Assembly: GCA_902729415.1 (NCBI GenBank)
Contig: CACVCF010000445.1
Location: forward strand, 62,001-126,000
Source: Terasakiella magnetica
GTDB taxonomy: Bacteria > Pseudomonadota > Alphaproteobacteria > Rhodospirillales > Magnetospirillaceae
Direction: 5' to 3'
Length of the DNA: 64,000 bases
The translations under genes were made by a program, and so were the position numbers. Under the pieces are notes generated by a model, which did no database searches, had not been told where the DNA came from, and worked only from the letters and a program-made list of their open reading frames with translations. Below are positions 1-9,780 of this stretch, in pieces (the first letter of the stretch is position 1; every line of letters begins with the position of its first letter).

Positions 1-930
1 ATCGCGCTGGGGCTGGAGGGCATGGTGAGTTCGCGCGGGCCTGCGGTCATGATGGAAAGCCACGTCCTGTTCCGCGTTACCGCGGTTCTGACGTTGACCG
101 GCGGCACCTTGTTCCTGATGTGGCTGGGCGAGCAGATCACGGCGCGCGGCATCGGCCAGGGTACCTCGCTGATCATCATGGCGGGCATCGTCGCCGAACT
201 GCCTTCGGCCATCAAGAATACCCTGGAACTGGGCCGCACCGGCGCCCTGCCGGTTCTGGTGATCATCGGCATCCTGGTGATGGCGGTGGTGGTCATCGCC
301 TTCATCGTCTATATGGAGCGCGCCCAGCGGCGACTGATCGTTCAGTATCCCAAGCGCCAGGTCGGCAATAAGATGTTCGGCGGCGAATCGTCGCACCTGC
401 CGCTCAAGGTTAACACCTCGGGCGTGATTCCGCCGATTTTCGCCAGCTCGATCCTGCTGATGCCGGTGACCATCGCCCAGTTCGCCTCTCAGGGCGGGCC
501 GGAATGGCTGACCACGTTTACAGCCATCATGGGCCGCGGCCAGCCGCTTTACATTTTCATGTATCTGGCGCTGATCGTATTTTTTGCCTTCTTCTACACC
601 GCCGTGGTTTTCAATCCTGAAGACACCGCCGAGAATCTGAAGAAGTACGGTGGGTTTATTCCCGGCATCCGTCCCGGTAAGAATACGTCGGAATACCTGG
701 ATTACGTTCTGACCCGTCTGACGGTGATCGGCGCGGCCTATCTATCCATCTTGTCGATCCTGCCGGAACTGCTGATTTCCAAATGGTCGGTTCCATTCTA
801 TTTCGGCGGCACCAGCCTGCTGATCGTGGTGACGGTGACCATGGACACGGTGGCGCAGGTTCAATCGCATCTGCTGGCCCATCAGTATGAGGGGCTCATC
901 AAGAAGTCCCGCCTGAGGGGCAGGCGTTAA
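1..930 (+). CDS. secY: Protein translocase subunit SecY, 3' part
   Basis: The reading frame is open from the first base of the window, so this is the C-terminal 309 residues of a protein that is usually about 440 long. SecY is the channel subunit of the inner-membrane SecYEG translocon. The conserved stretch FLMWLGEQIT followed by RGIGQGTSL is typical of SecY, as are the later segments PPIFASSILL and NPEDTAENLKK. Several hydrophobic membrane segments are visible. The gene is followed after 21 bases by adk in the same direction, the usual order at the end of the spc ribosomal operon. The N-terminal part lies outside the window. Confidence 0.97.
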   Translation: MALGLEGMVSSRGPAVMMESHVLFRVTAVLTLTGGTLFLMWLGEQITARGIGQGTSLIIMAGIVAELPSAIKNTLELGRTGALPVLVIIGILVMAVVVIAFIVYMERAQRRLIVQYPKRQVGNKMFGGESSHLPLKVNTSGVIPPIFASSILLMPVTIAQFASQGGPEWLTTFTAIMGRGQPLYIFMYLALIVFFAFFYTAVVFNPEDTAENLKKYGGFIPGIRPGKNTSEYLDYVLTRLTVIGAAYLSILSILPELLISKWSVPFYFGGTSLLIVVTVTMDTVAQVQSHLLAHQYEGLIKKSRLRGRR

Positions 931-951
931 AAGCCAAGAAAGGGGAGACCG

Positions 952-1605
952 ATGAATCTCGTTCTGTTGGGACCGCCCGGCGGCGGCAAGGGTACCCAGG
1001 CCAAGCGTCTTCAGGACAAGTACGGCCTGATCCAGTTGTCCACCGGCGACATGCTGCGTGCCGCCGTCACTTCGGGCTCCGATGTGGGCAAGAAGGCCAA
1101 AGCGGTAATGGATGCGGGCCAACTGGTATCCGACGAGATCGTGATCGCCATCATCGACGAGCGCCTGGACCAGCCCGACGTAGCCAAGGGCGCTATCTTC
1201 GACGGCTTTCCCCGCACCGTGGCCCAGGCCGAGGCTCTTGACGCCATGATGGCGCACAAGGGCAAGAAGCTGGATTTCGCCATCGAGATCCGCGTCCCCG
1301 ACGATTATATTGTCGAGCGCATTACCGGTCGCTATACCTGCGCCAAGTGCGGCGCCGGGTATCACGATAAGTTTCAGCTGCCCAAGGTCGCCGGAAAGTG
1401 CGATTCCTGCGGCGGCACCGAATTCGCCCGGCGTCCCGACGATAATGTCGAGACTGTCACCAAGCGTCTGGACGCCTATCATGCCCAGACAGCTCCGCTG
1501 CTGCCCTATTACGACAAGAGGGGCGCGTTGAAGCTGGTGGACGGGACCATGGACATCGCTGAAGTCACCGAGGCTTTGGAAGTGATTCTCGATTCGGCGA
1601 AGTAA
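952..1605 (+). CDS. adk: Adenylate kinase, zinc-binding LID form
   Basis: Interconverts ATP plus AMP and two ADP in the cytoplasm. The P-loop GPPGGGKGT is at residues 7-15, followed by STGDMLR and the DGFPRT motif. The long LID domain carries two CxxC pairs (CAKC and CDSC), so this is the version with a structural zinc site. The 217-residue length is normal. The start is supported by the Shine-Dalgarno GGGGAG just upstream. It lies directly behind secY and before a hairpin-containing gap that leads to rpsM. Confidence 0.97.
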   Translation: MNLVLLGPPGGGKGTQAKRLQDKYGLIQLSTGDMLRAAVTSGSDVGKKAKAVMDAGQLVSDEIVIAIIDERLDQPDVAKGAIFDGFPRTVAQAEALDAMMAHKGKKLDFAIEIRVPDDYIVERITGRYTCAKCGAGYHDKFQLPKVAGKCDSCGGTEFARRPDDNVETVTKRLDAYHAQTAPLLPYYDKRGALKLVDGTMDIAEVTEALEVILDSAK

Positions 1606-1625
1606 GTCGCCGTTTCGAAAAAAGG

Positions 1626-1662
1626 TAGGGTGAATCGGTTGACTCTCGACCGATTCACCCTA
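1626..1662 (+). promoter_or_regulatory. Inverted repeat overlapping a sigma-70-like promoter and three GANTC sites
   Basis: The arms TAGGGTGAATCGGT (1626-1639) and ACCGATTCACCCTA (1649-1662) are perfectly complementary with a 9-base loop. A TTGACT hexamer at 1639-1644 is 16 bases from a perfect TATAAT at 1661-1666, so a promoter is superimposed on the repeat. GAATC (1632), GACTC (1641) and GATTC (1652) are all GANTC sites, the CcrM methylation target of alphaproteobacteria. No T-run follows on the plus strand, so a simple terminator for adk is less likely. The position suggests a promoter for rpsM-rpsK-rpoA-rplQ. Confidence 0.6.
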
Positions 1663-1776
1663 TAATCCCGCACCTTCGGTTTCCCCCGTGCTGGGTGAGG
1701 CCTGGAGTAGTGTTTTTTGGTAACGGCTCCGGGCGCAGTCAGGCGCGGACTATTTTTTGTGAAGGAGTAACCAGCT

Positions 1777-2154
1777 TTGGCTCGTATCGCTGGCGTCAAT
1801 ATTCCGACGAACAAGCGCGTGCTGATCGCGCTGACCTACATTCACGGCATTGGCCGCGCTAAGGCCCGGGAAATCACCAGCAAGCTGGCGATTCCGGTCG
1901 AGCGTCGTGTCAATCAGCTGACCGATGACGAAGTGCTCAAGATCCGCGAGCTCATCGATCGTGACTATCAGGTGGAAGGCGACCTTCGTCGTCTCGTCGC
2001 CATGAACATCAAGCGGCTGATGGATTTGGGCTGCTACCGCGGTCTGCGTCATCGTCGTGGTCTGCCGGTGCATGGTCAACGGACCCACACCAACGCTCGT
2101 ACCCGCAAGGGTCCGGCGAAGCCGATTGCCGGCAAGAAGAAAGCTACGAAGTAA
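1777..2154 (+). CDS. rpsM: 30S ribosomal protein S13
   Basis: Small-subunit protein of the 30S head that contacts 16S rRNA and the inter-subunit bridge. The start region reads [10 protein letters not shown], and the C-terminal basic part contains [11 protein letters not shown] and [13 protein letters not shown], both diagnostic. The start codon is TTG, chosen because AAGGAG lies nine bases upstream at 1762-1767 and the protein begins exactly as S13 does elsewhere. 125 residues is a normal length. Followed by rpsK after 12 bases. Confidence 0.97.
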   Translation: MARIAGVNIPTNKRVLIALTYIHGIGRAKAREITSKLAIPVERRVNQLTDDEVLKIRELIDRDYQVEGDLRRLVAMNIKRLMDLGCYRGLRHRRGLPVHGQRTHTNARTRKGPAKPIAGKKKATK

Positions 2155-2166
2155 GGAACACCTCAG

Positions 2167-2562
2167 ATGGCCAAGCCTGCTGCTGCCGCGCGTCCTCGTC
2201 GCCGCGAGCGCAAGAACATCACCTCGGGCGTCGCGCATGTTAATGCGACGTTCAACAACACCATGATCACCATCACCGATGCTCAGGGAAATACCATTTC
2301 CTGGTCTTCGGCGGGTATGCAGGGCTTCAAGGGCTCGCGCAAGTCGACTCCCTATGCGGCGCAGGTTGCCGCCGAGGATGCCGGTCGCAAGGCGTCCGAG
2401 CACGGCATGCGCACCCTGGAGGTCGAGGTGAAGGGTCCGGGCGCCGGGCGCGAGTCCGCTCTTCGCGCTCTGCAGGCCGTCGGGTTTCAGATCACCTCGA
2501 TCCGTGACGTCACGCCGATCCCGCACAATGGGTGTCGGCCGCGCAAGCGTCGTCGCGTCTGA
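2167..2562 (+). CDS. rpsK: 30S ribosomal protein S11
   Basis: Small-subunit platform protein. The core [18 protein letters not shown] and the C-terminal [13 protein letters not shown] are diagnostic. 131 residues is typical. The N-terminus is Ala-rich and basic, as in other alphaproteobacteria. It lies in the alpha operon between rpsM and rpoA. Confidence 0.97.
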   Translation: MAKPAAAARPRRRERKNITSGVAHVNATFNNTMITITDAQGNTISWSSAGMQGFKGSRKSTPYAAQVAAEDAGRKASEHGMRTLEVEVKGPGAGRESALRALQAVGFQITSIRDVTPIPHNGCRPRKRRRV

Positions 2563-2590
2563 TCGAGTTTTCTCCTCCGGTCAAACGGCG

Positions 2591-2626
2591 GCCGCCGATT
2601 CCCTTGTTCGTGGGGGGATCGGCGGC
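2591..2626 (+). other. Hairpin in the rpsK-rpoA gap
   Basis: GCCGCCGAT at 2591-2599 pairs with ATCGGCGGC at 2618-2626 across an 18-base loop. There is no T-run, so this is more likely an mRNA structure in the rpoA leader than a terminator. Confidence 0.35.
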
Positions 2627-2673
2627 GCGTCCGTTCCCGGAATTCCGTTTGTTCCTAGCATGAGGTCACGCTC

Positions 2674-3690
2674 GTGATTCAGAAAAATTGGCAGGAACTG
2701 ATTAAGCCGAATAAGCTTAATGTCGAACCCGGTGCTGATCCGCAGCGGACCGCCACCGTCGTTGCCGAACCGCTGGAGCGCGGCTTTGGCATGACCCTGG
2801 GCAACAGCCTGCGTCGCGTGTTGCTGTCGTCGCTTCAGGGCGCGGCGGTCACCGCTATTCAGATCGACGGCGTGCTGCACGAATTCTCCTCGGTTCCCGG
2901 TGTGCGGGAAGATGTCACCGACATCATCCTCAACATCAAGACCCTGGGCCTGCGTATGCATGGCGAAGGGCCGAAGCGCATGCATCTGCGTGCGGTCGGA
3001 CCGGGCGAGGTCAAGGCCGGCATGATCGAAGTCGGCCATGACATCGAGATCATGGACCCGGATCTGGTGCTGTGCACTCTCGACGAGGGCGCCAAGCTTA
3101 ACATCGAATTCACGGTCGAGACCGGCAAGGGCTATGTCCCCGCGTCGCAGAATCGCCCCGAGGATTCGCCCATTGGCCTGATCCCCATCGACGCTATCTT
3201 CTCGCCGGTGCGTAAGGTGGCCTACAAGGTGGAGAACACCCGCGTCGGCCAGGTCACGGATTACGACAAGCTGTCCATGACCCTGGAGACCAACGGCGCC
3301 GTCACCCCCGAGGATGCGGTTGCCCTGGCGGCCCGCATTCTTCAGGATCAGCTGCAGCTGTTCATCAACTTCGAAGAGCCCACCGCGGTCGTCGAGGAAG
3401 AGAAGAAGGACGAACTGCCCTTCAACAAGAACCTGCTGCGTAAGGTTGACGAGTTGGAGCTGTCGGTCCGTTCGGCCAACTGCCTCAAGAACGACAACAT
3501 CATCTATATCGGCGATCTGGTTCAAAAGACCGAAGCCGAGATGCTGCGCACTCCCAATTTCGGTCGCAAGTCGCTGAACGAAATCAAGGAAGTTCTGGCT
3601 CAGATGGGGCTCCATCTCGGGATGGAAATCGCCAACTGGCCGCCGGAAAACATTGAAGAGCTCGCCAAGAAGCTGGAAGAGCCCTATTGA
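2674..3690 (+). CDS. rpoA: RNA polymerase subunit alpha
   Basis: The alpha subunit nucleates RNA polymerase assembly and contacts activators and UP elements through its C-terminal domain. The N-terminal domain has [17 protein letters not shown]. The C-terminal domain (from about residue 255) has [13 protein letters not shown] and LGRKSLNE-like [12 protein letters not shown]. 338 residues is normal. The start is GTG at 2674, with GAGG upstream at 2662-2665. Lies between rpsK and rplQ. Confidence 0.98.
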   Translation: MIQKNWQELIKPNKLNVEPGADPQRTATVVAEPLERGFGMTLGNSLRRVLLSSLQGAAVTAIQIDGVLHEFSSVPGVREDVTDIILNIKTLGLRMHGEGPKRMHLRAVGPGEVKAGMIEVGHDIEIMDPDLVLCTLDEGAKLNIEFTVETGKGYVPASQNRPEDSPIGLIPIDAIFSPVRKVAYKVENTRVGQVTDYDKLSMTLETNGAVTPEDAVALAARILQDQLQLFINFEEPTAVVEEEKKDELPFNKNLLRKVDELELSVRSANCLKNDNIIYIGDLVQKTEAEMLRTPNFGRKSLNEIKEVLAQMGLHLGMEIANWPPENIEELAKKLEEPY

Positions 3691-3700
3691 TGTAAGGTTT

Positions 3701-3731
3701 GGCGCGGCTCTGGCTGGTCCAGGGCCGCGCC
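3701..3731 (+). other. GC-rich hairpin between rpoA and rplQ
   Basis: GGCGCGGC (3701-3708) pairs with GCCGCGCC (3724-3731), with CTGG/CCAG pairing inside. Only TTTTC follows. It may attenuate or stabilise the message ahead of rplQ. Confidence 0.4.
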
Positions 3732-3846
3732 ATCGGTTTTCTAAAAGGGCCGTTCCGGCCCATCTGCACCATTCACCGTTCAAGGTGGTGGCCGCGGTAA
3801 CGCCATCGGCTTCGCCCCGCGAGGCCAAGCGACGAGGAGATGTTTC

Positions 3847-4266
3847 ATGCGTCATGGTATGTCGGGCCGCAAGCTCAACCGCGATTCTTCCGCCCGTAAG
3901 GCTCTGTTCGTCAGCTTGGCGAACGCACTGCTGAAGCACGAGCAGATCAAGACCACCCTGCCCAAGGCGAAGGATCTGCGCCCCATCGCCGAGAAGCTGA
4001 TCACTCTCGGCAAGCGCGGCGACCTGCACGCCCGCCGTCAGGCTTATTCCTTTCTGCGTGACGACAAGGTAGTGGCCAAGCTGTTCGCCGTTCTGGGTGA
4101 GCGCTACAAGTCCCGTCAGGGCGGCTATTGCCGTGTTCTGAAGGCTGGTTTCCGTTATGGCGATTGCGCCCCCATGGCCTTCATCGAGCTGGTTGACCGT
4201 GATCCGGCTGCCAAGGGTCTGGATTCCGGCCCGACCACCAAGAAGGACGATGACGCGGACGAATAG
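3847..4266 (+). CDS. rplQ: 50S ribosomal protein L17
   Basis: Large-subunit protein near the exit tunnel. [20 protein letters not shown] at the N-terminus is diagnostic. The extension to 139 residues with an acidic tail (KKDDDADE) is common in alphaproteobacteria. A GAGGAG Shine-Dalgarno precedes the ATG by about seven bases. It is the last gene before a strong terminator. Confidence 0.97.
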   Translation: MRHGMSGRKLNRDSSARKALFVSLANALLKHEQIKTTLPKAKDLRPIAEKLITLGKRGDLHARRQAYSFLRDDKVVAKLFAVLGERYKSRQGGYCRVLKAGFRYGDCAPMAFIELVDRDPAAKGLDSGPTTKKDDDADE

Positions 4267-4291
4267 TCCCGCCGCATCGCGCCAGTGAATG

Positions 4292-4329
4292 GACCGCGCA
4301 AAGCCCCAGGGCCTGCGCGGTCTTTTTAT
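4292..4329 (+). terminator. Rho-independent terminator after rplQ
   Basis: GACCGCGC (4292-4299) pairs with GCGCGGTC (4315-4322), followed by TTTTTATTTATT. This is the classical end of the alpha operon and faces the convergent gene ending at 4330. Confidence 0.85.
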
Positions 4330-4932
4330 TTATTGTTGTTGGATCTGCACGGTTTTGCCGACCCACACCCCGATCAGCACGATCAGGCCCACCGCCATTC
4401 CGGCGATGGCCAGCGACAGCTCCAGGCGGTTCTGATTGGCGGCATCGAGATCATTGACCGGCAGGGCGGCGCCGATGGTCCAGCCCCAGGGCTGAAACTC
4501 GGCGGCATAGCTGAGGCGATCACCGGTATAGATGGTGGCGTGGCTTTGAAATCCCGGTTTCCCCATCCGCTCGCCGATCAGGGCCAAGGCGAGGTTGCGG
4601 TCGGACCGGGGGCTGCGGTTGGCGGGCAGCAGCAAGCTCTGGCGGCGATCCAGCAGCCATAATCCGCTACCGGAGGGACGGTGAAGCTCGGCCACGATCG
4701 CCAGGGCGGCGTCCTTGGCCTGGCTTTCACTCATGCGCCCAGCCTGGCGTTCGGCCTCGTGATGGGCCAGTACACCCAGCCCGATCTGGGCGAGATCACG
4801 GAGATCGCTCCGCTTCTCATCCAGCAGGGTGCTTTGGGTGATGCCGATTGTGATGAGCAGCACCACGATTACGGCGAGGATGGCGACGGAGCCCAAGGCC
4901 AGAAGGCGGATGGTGGGGGCGGACCCGGTCAT
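4330..4932 (-). CDS. Membrane-anchored Cache-like sensory protein without output domain
   Basis: 200 residues with an N-terminal membrane segment (about residues 8-31) and a C-terminal one (about 172-192). The extracytoplasmic domain between them has Cache-like features: GSGLWLLDRRQ, then AAEFQPWGWTIGAALPV near the second membrane segment. The WGW..G pattern is typical of single-Cache ligand domains of chemoreceptors and kinases. After the second membrane segment only a few residues remain (KTVQIQQQ), so there is no HAMP, kinase or methyl-accepting domain. It starts three bases after the stop of the chemoreceptor at 4936-6642 and is probably co-transcribed. I infer an accessory ligand-sensing role; no function is known to me. 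Confidence 0.6.
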   Translation of the reverse strand: MTGSAPTIRLLALGSVAILAVIVVLLITIGITQSTLLDEKRSDLRDLAQIGLGVLAHHEAERQAGRMSESQAKDAALAIVAELHRPSGSGLWLLDRRQSLLLPANRSPRSDRNLALALIGERMGKPGFQSHATIYTGDRLSYAAEFQPWGWTIGAALPVNDLDAANQNRLELSLAIAGMAVGLIVLIGVWVGKTVQIQQQ

Positions 4933-4935
4933 GGC

Positions 4936-6642
4936 CTAGCCGTTGCGGACCTGGGAGGCGAAGTCGGTGACGGTGGCGCGCAGGGCTTCCGATTGATGCG
5001 CCAGCGCCAGTGAGGCGTGGAGAACCTTTCCGGCGATATCGCCCACCTCCTTGGCCTCGTGGTTGACCCCGACGATATTGGTGGCGACCTCTTGGGTGCC
5101 ACGGGCCGCCTGTTCGATGTTGCAGGCGATGTCCTGGGTGGCGGAGCGCTGCTGCTCGACCGCGCTGGAGATATCTGTGGCGATGTGGTTGATCTCGCTG
5201 ATGGTAGTGGCGATCTCACCGATGGCTTGCACCGCCTGGGTGGTCGCCGCCCGTACCGAGGCGACCTGGCGGCTGATATCGTCGGTGGCCTTGGCGGTCT
5301 GGTTGGCCAGACCCTTGACTTCACCCGCCACCACGGCAAAGCCCTTACCCGCCTCACCGGCCCGCGCCGCCTCGATAGTGGCGTTCAGCGCCAACAGATT
5401 GGTCTGTCCGGCGATGTCGTTGATGAGCTGAACCACTTCGCCGATGCGGTCGGCAGTTTCGGACAGGCTGGTAACGATGGTATTGGTGCGCGACGCCTGA
5501 TCCACCGCCTGGGCCGAGACCGTGGCGGCACGGTTCATCTGGCGCGAGATTTCCTCGATGGAGGAGGTCAGTTCCTCGGCGGCGGAGGCCACCGTCTCGA
5601 CATTGGTTGAAGCCATCTCGGCGGCCTGCGCTACCACATTGGCCTGAACCGAAGCCTGATCGGACATCGCCGACATGGCCTCGGCATTGGCGCGCATCTC
5701 GCCCGCCGCCGCCGAGACGCCGTCAACCACGCCGCAGACAGTGGATTCAAGGGAATCGGCAAGGCCGTGCAGAATCTGGGTCTTGTCCCGCGCCGCCCGC
5801 TCGGCGGTGATCTTGGCCTCGGCCTCCATCTCGCGGGTCTTGAGGATGTTCTGCTTGAACACCTGGAGTGTGGCGGCGATGGCACCGATCTCGTCCTTGC
5901 GCGTCTGCCCGAAGACCGGGGCGTCGGTATCGCCTTCGGCCAGACGGCTGAGATTGTGCACCGTCGCCGCCATGGGCTTGGCGATGCCAAGATGGCCGAG
6001 CAGGGCGCTGAGCACGAAGCCGCCCAAGGTGCCGAAGATGGTGACCGCCACCATCAGGGTCTTGACCGTGCTCATCAGATCCTCCGCCTGCAAGAAGATG
6101 GCGGAGGAGTGCTTTTCGGCCCGTTCGCGGTAGGCCTGGACCGCCTTTTCCATACGCCCGGCAACGGTGCTGCTGGTCATGGCAGCTTCGCTGATGATCA
6201 TCTGGCCTTCCGAGACCTCCACCGTGGCGCCATATTCCTTGACCTTGGCCATGGTGGTGTCCTGGGCCGCCAGATAGGCCTTTTGTCCGGCCTCGATTCC
6301 TTGCAGCAACTCCGCCTGCTCGGGGGTGGCCTTAGCCTTGAGGGCGTCGAGTGCCGCGGCGAGTTCCTGGCGTTGTGCGGCGATTCTCTTGCCGAATTCC
6401 TTCAGGCTGTCAGGGGTCGGGTCCGAAGCCAGGATGAACTCAGTCCGGTTCAGTTCCAGGGCCATCTGGTTGAGGCGGGTGGCGGCGATGGAATCGCGGC
6501 TGGTCTCTTCCATGGCAGTCAGTGATTCCGCCAGTTGCGAGATGCCGTATGTCCCGGTCCCCGCCACCACCAAGGTGACCAGGGAGCAGGCGGTCACCAC
6601 CAGCAGGATCTTGAGGAAAATGCGGATATTGCTGAGCGACAT
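4936..6642 (-). CDS. Methyl-accepting chemotaxis protein
   Basis: 568-residue chemoreceptor. Membrane segment 1 is near residues 7-30. A largely helical periplasmic domain with [13 protein letters not shown] resembles a four-helix-bundle sensor. Membrane segment 2 is near 190-215, followed by HAMP and a signalling domain. The hairpin tip [24 protein letters not shown] is fully conserved and binds CheA/CheW. I chose ATG 6642 (MSLSNIRIF) over the in-frame upstream ATG at 6687, because the latter overlaps the preceding gene and 6642 lies 14 bases after its stop. Ligand unknown. It is followed by the Cache-only membrane protein. Confidence 0.93.
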   Translation of the reverse strand: MSLSNIRIFLKILLVVTACSLVTLVVAGTGTYGISQLAESLTAMEETSRDSIAATRLNQMALELNRTEFILASDPTPDSLKEFGKRIAAQRQELAAALDALKAKATPEQAELLQGIEAGQKAYLAAQDTTMAKVKEYGATVEVSEGQMIISEAAMTSSTVAGRMEKAVQAYRERAEKHSSAIFLQAEDLMSTVKTLMVAVTIFGTLGGFVLSALLGHLGIAKPMAATVHNLSRLAEGDTDAPVFGQTRKDEIGAIAATLQVFKQNILKTREMEAEAKITAERAARDKTQILHGLADSLESTVCGVVDGVSAAAGEMRANAEAMSAMSDQASVQANVVAQAAEMASTNVETVASAAEELTSSIEEISRQMNRAATVSAQAVDQASRTNTIVTSLSETADRIGEVVQLINDIAGQTNLLALNATIEAARAGEAGKGFAVVAGEVKGLANQTAKATDDISRQVASVRAATTQAVQAIGEIATTISEINHIATDISSAVEQQRSATQDIACNIEQAARGTQEVATNIVGVNHEAKEVGDIAGKVLHASLALAHQSEALRATVTDFASQVRNG

Positions 6643-6656
6643 GGAATTGGCCTCGC

Positions 6657-9632
6657 TCAGAGCAGCCCTTGTCGGCCGCTCTGCCACAGGTTGAACTCGG
6701 TGATCAGGGTATCGACGTGTTCGGCTTCCTCGGCGGCCAGTTCAGCATAAAGCTGGGCCTCCACCGAGCCCGCCGCCGCGGCCTTGGCCCGCTGGGTGAA
6801 GAAGGCGACGGCGCGCTCCTCGAAGGCGATGGCGGTCTGGAACAGGGTTTCGGGATTATCGATACTGCCCTCGATCCCTGCCTGCACCGCCGCCAAATCA
6901 AGGCGAAAGCCGTCGTCAGCGGCGGGGAGGGGGGCGTGATAGCGCCGCGCCAGGGTGGTCATGTGCTCGGCCTCCATGGCGGCGAACTTACCGAACAAAA
7001 GACGCAAGTCGGGATCGCGGGTCTGGGCGGCGGCGCGGCGGTAAAAGGCCTGCCCGCCCAGTTCGATCTCGAAGGCGGCGCGGATGGCGGCCAGTCCTGC
7101 CGCATCCTCGATGCTGCGGGACTCGAGAGTATCCAGCTTGCCGCCGCATTGGGGGCACATGCCGTAGGGGAAGGCGAAACCCTCGCTGACCTTGGCGCAG
7201 GAGGTGCAATGCCACTGCACGCTAGCCCCGGCGCAGCAGATATAGTCTTCATCATCTTCCAGGGGCTGATGGCATTTGGGACAGGATCTGGCTGCGGCTG
7301 CCGTCACCACCGGCCCGCCGGGGACGAAGGCCTCGGCCTGCTCTGCCGTGATCGGCCAGATTGTCTTGGCCTGCTGGAGATAGGCGCCCATGGCCCGTGC
7401 CGCCCGCCGCCCGGCGCTCATGGCCAAGATGACGGTGGCACCGCCGGTGACGATGTCGCCGCCCGCGAACACCCCCGGCAGATTGGTGGCCTGGGTGGCG
7501 TCGTCGGCGACGATATTGCCCCATTTGTTGAGGCTGAGGTCAGGGGTGGCCTGGCCGATGATGGGATTGGCCTTGGTGCCCAGGGCATAGATGACGGTGT
7601 CGCACGCCATCTCGACGAATTCGTCCAGTGGCTCGGGCTTGCGGCGGCCGCGCTCGTCAGGCTCGCCCAGGGCCATTTTTTGCACCCGTATGGCCCGAAC
7701 ATTGCCGTCGTCATCCACCAGGATCTCCACCGGGGTGTGGAGGAAGTGGAACTCGATGCCCTCCTCCTTGGCGTGGCGGAGCTCCTCGATACGAGCCGGG
7801 GCCTCGGCCTCGGTGCGGCGATAGACGCAGCGCACCAGCGGCGCCCCCAGGCGCTTGGCGACACGCAGGCAGTCCATGGCGGTGTTGCCCGCTCCGATCA
7901 CCACCACGCTCTTGCCCAGGCCGATGGGAGTATCGAGATAGGGGAAGCGGTCGCCGCCCATCAGGTTGACACGGGTCAGAAATTCGTTGGCGGAATAGAC
8001 CTGGCCTGCGAATTCGCCGGGAATGCCAAGGAAGGCGGGGGCACCGGCTCCGGCGGCGATGAAGACGGCATCAAAGCCCATCTCGCCGGTGAGCTGGGGA
8101 ATGGTGAAGGTCTTGCCGATGACCTTGTTGGTCTCGAAACGGACGCCGATATCCTTCAGGCGCTGAATCTCGCGCTCGATGATGGGGCGCGGCAGGCGGA
8201 AGGACGGAATGCCGTATTGCAGCACGCCGCCCAGCACATGCAGGGCTTCGTAGACCGTGACCTCGCAGCCATAGCGCACCAGATCGGCGGCGGCGGCCAG
8301 TCCGGCGGGGCCGGAACCGACGATGGCGGCCTTGCCCAGACGGTGTTCGATCACCGGCGGCGTCGCCTTACGGGCGCGGGCGTGGTCGCCGATGAAGCGC
8401 TCCAGACGGCCGATGGCCACCGGCTCCAGCTTCTTGTTCTTGGCGATGACGCATTGCGCCTCGCACTGGCTTTCCTGGGGACAGACCCGCCCGCAGATGG
8501 AGGGAAAGATGCTGGATTCATAAATAGCATCCAGCGCCCCGTCCAGGTCGCGCACCAGCATGCGGCGGATAAAGCGCGGAATATCGATGCTGACCGGGCA
8601 GCCCTGAATGCAGGTGGGCTTGTGGCATTGGATGCAGCGCTCGGCCTCGCGGAAGGCGTCTTCCATGGAATAGCCGAGATTGACCTCGAGGAAATTGCGC
8701 GAGCGCTCATGGGCGTCGCGTTCGGGCATGGGCACTTGATGGGGCTCCAGCGCCGAAAGCTTTTTGTAGGTACGCTTGCCTTCGACCTCCAATTGCTGCT
8801 CCAGCGAGCAGACATGGGCGAAGTCGGCGTTGGCCTTGGCTTCCTGGTCCTTGAAGCGCCGTTGGCGGGCGTGAAGCTCCTTGAAATCCACCAAATGGCC
8901 GTTGAAATCAGGGCCGTCGACGCAGGCGAACTTGACCTCGTTGGCGACGGTGACGCGGCACGAGCCACACATGCCGGTGCCGTCCACCATGATGGTGTTG
9001 AGTGAGACCATGGTCTTGACCCCGAAGGGCCGCGTGGTCTCGACGCAGGCATGCATCATGGGCAGGGGGCCGATGGCGATGACCAGATCGGGCTTGTCGC
9101 GCTCCAGCACCTCTTGCAGGGCGGCGGTGACCAGACCCGGTTTGCCATAGCTGCCGTCGTCGGTGCAGATGATCAGGTCGTCGGAACAGCTTTTGAACTT
9201 GTCTTCCCAGAACACCAGATCACGGGTGCGGAATCCCATGATGGCGGTGGTGCGGTTGCCCGCGTCCTTGAAGGCGCGAAGCTGGGGAAATACCGGGGCC
9301 ACGCCCAGGCCGCCGCCGACGAACACCACGTGACCGGCCTTCTCCACATGCTGGGACAGGCCCAGAGGGCCGACGAAATCGTCGAAGCTGTCGCCTTGGC
9401 GGTAATCGTCCTTCATCTCGCGGGTGGTCTTGCCCAGGGACTGGATGACCATGGTGATGGTGCCGCGCTCGCGGTCGAAATCGGCCACGGTCAGGGGAAT
9501 GCGCTCGCCGCCTTCGTACAGGCGCAGCATGACGAAGTGGCCGGGTTTGGCCGACCGGGCGACGTCAGGGGCGTGAACCTCCCACAGGAAGGTGGTGTCG
9601 GAGAAATCCTCGCGGCGAACGATCGGGTACAT
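6657..9632 (-). CDS. NfnA-NfnB-zinc ribbon-rubrerythrin fusion oxidoreductase
   Basis: 991 residues with four parts in order. About 1-280 resembles the NfnA/sulfide dehydrogenase beta subunit: FAD segment [11 protein letters not shown] and an iron-sulfur segment with MCGSCRVT and FACVDGPDF. About 290-770 resembles NfnB/GltD: Cys clusters [14 protein letters not shown] and [15 protein letters not shown] for [4Fe-4S], plus two nucleotide-binding motifs [11 protein letters not shown] and [10 protein letters not shown]. About 780-840 is a zinc-ribbon or rubredoxin-like segment with CPKC, CTSC and CPQC. About 850-991 is a ferritin-like domain with two E...ExxH sets (EAEH twice). NfnAB homologues couple NAD(P)H and ferredoxin redox. 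The fusion suggests NAD(P)H-driven reduction of a diiron site, perhaps peroxide detoxification; this is inference. ATG at 9632 begins [10 protein letters not shown] as in NfnA. Confidence 0.85.
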   Translation of the reverse strand: MYPIVRREDFSDTTFLWEVHAPDVARSAKPGHFVMLRLYEGGERIPLTVADFDRERGTITMVIQSLGKTTREMKDDYRQGDSFDDFVGPLGLSQHVEKAGHVVFVGGGLGVAPVFPQLRAFKDAGNRTTAIMGFRTRDLVFWEDKFKSCSDDLIICTDDGSYGKPGLVTAALQEVLERDKPDLVIAIGPLPMMHACVETTRPFGVKTMVSLNTIMVDGTGMCGSCRVTVANEVKFACVDGPDFNGHLVDFKELHARQRRFKDQEAKANADFAHVCSLEQQLEVEGKRTYKKLSALEPHQVPMPERDAHERSRNFLEVNLGYSMEDAFREAERCIQCHKPTCIQGCPVSIDIPRFIRRMLVRDLDGALDAIYESSIFPSICGRVCPQESQCEAQCVIAKNKKLEPVAIGRLERFIGDHARARKATPPVIEHRLGKAAIVGSGPAGLAAAADLVRYGCEVTVYEALHVLGGVLQYGIPSFRLPRPIIEREIQRLKDIGVRFETNKVIGKTFTIPQLTGEMGFDAVFIAAGAGAPAFLGIPGEFAGQVYSANEFLTRVNLMGGDRFPYLDTPIGLGKSVVVIGAGNTAMDCLRVAKRLGAPLVRCVYRRTEAEAPARIEELRHAKEEGIEFHFLHTPVEILVDDDGNVRAIRVQKMALGEPDERGRRKPEPLDEFVEMACDTVIYALGTKANPIIGQATPDLSLNKWGNIVADDATQATNLPGVFAGGDIVTGGATVILAMSAGRRAARAMGAYLQQAKTIWPITAEQAEAFVPGGPVVTAAAARSCPKCHQPLEDDEDYICCAGASVQWHCTSCAKVSEGFAFPYGMCPQCGGKLDTLESRSIEDAAGLAAIRAAFEIELGGQAFYRRAAAQTRDPDLRLLFGKFAAMEAEHMTTLARRYHAPLPAADDGFRLDLAAVQAGIEGSIDNPETLFQTAIAFEERAVAFFTQRAKAAAAGSVEAQLYAELAAEEAEHVDTLITEFNLWQSGRQGLL

Positions 9633-9658
9633 GAAAGCCTCGTCTTGGGGGAAAAAAT

Positions 9659-9755
9659 AGCCCCTTCCCCCGTGGTCCGGGCCGCCTTGGTGCTGCGGTC
9701 TTTTGCATCGCCAAGACGGTGAACCGGCCCACCATCGTGGGTGAGGGAAGGGGCT
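9659..9755 (-). other. Structured intergenic element, possible terminator or attenuator
   Basis: AGCCCCTTCCC (9659-9669) pairs with GGGAAGGGGCT (9745-9755). Inside, CCGCCTTGG and CCAAGACGG pair with one mismatch. Read on the minus strand, the outer stem is followed by ATTTTTT, so it could end the upstream operon that stops at 9781, or control entry into the 9632 gene. The loop is unusually long (about 75 bases) for a plain terminator. Confidence 0.5.
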
Positions 9756-9780
9756 TGAACGTTAGAGTCGCGTCAGGCGG

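Noticed and set aside
6643..6687. Longer start for the chemoreceptor at 6687
   Set aside because: Would overlap the upstream gene by about 30 bases and adds a polar N-terminus before the first membrane helix.
6669..9005. A 778-codon open frame on the plus strand opposite the Nfn fusion gene
   Set aside because: Shadow of the high-GC coding strand. The protein has no recognisable motifs, while the minus strand has clear iron-sulfur and flavin motifs.
9659..9755. 6S RNA or SRP RNA gene
   Set aside because: The long rod-like pairing suggested it, but the SRP apical motif and a 6S-like central bubble could not be recognised.
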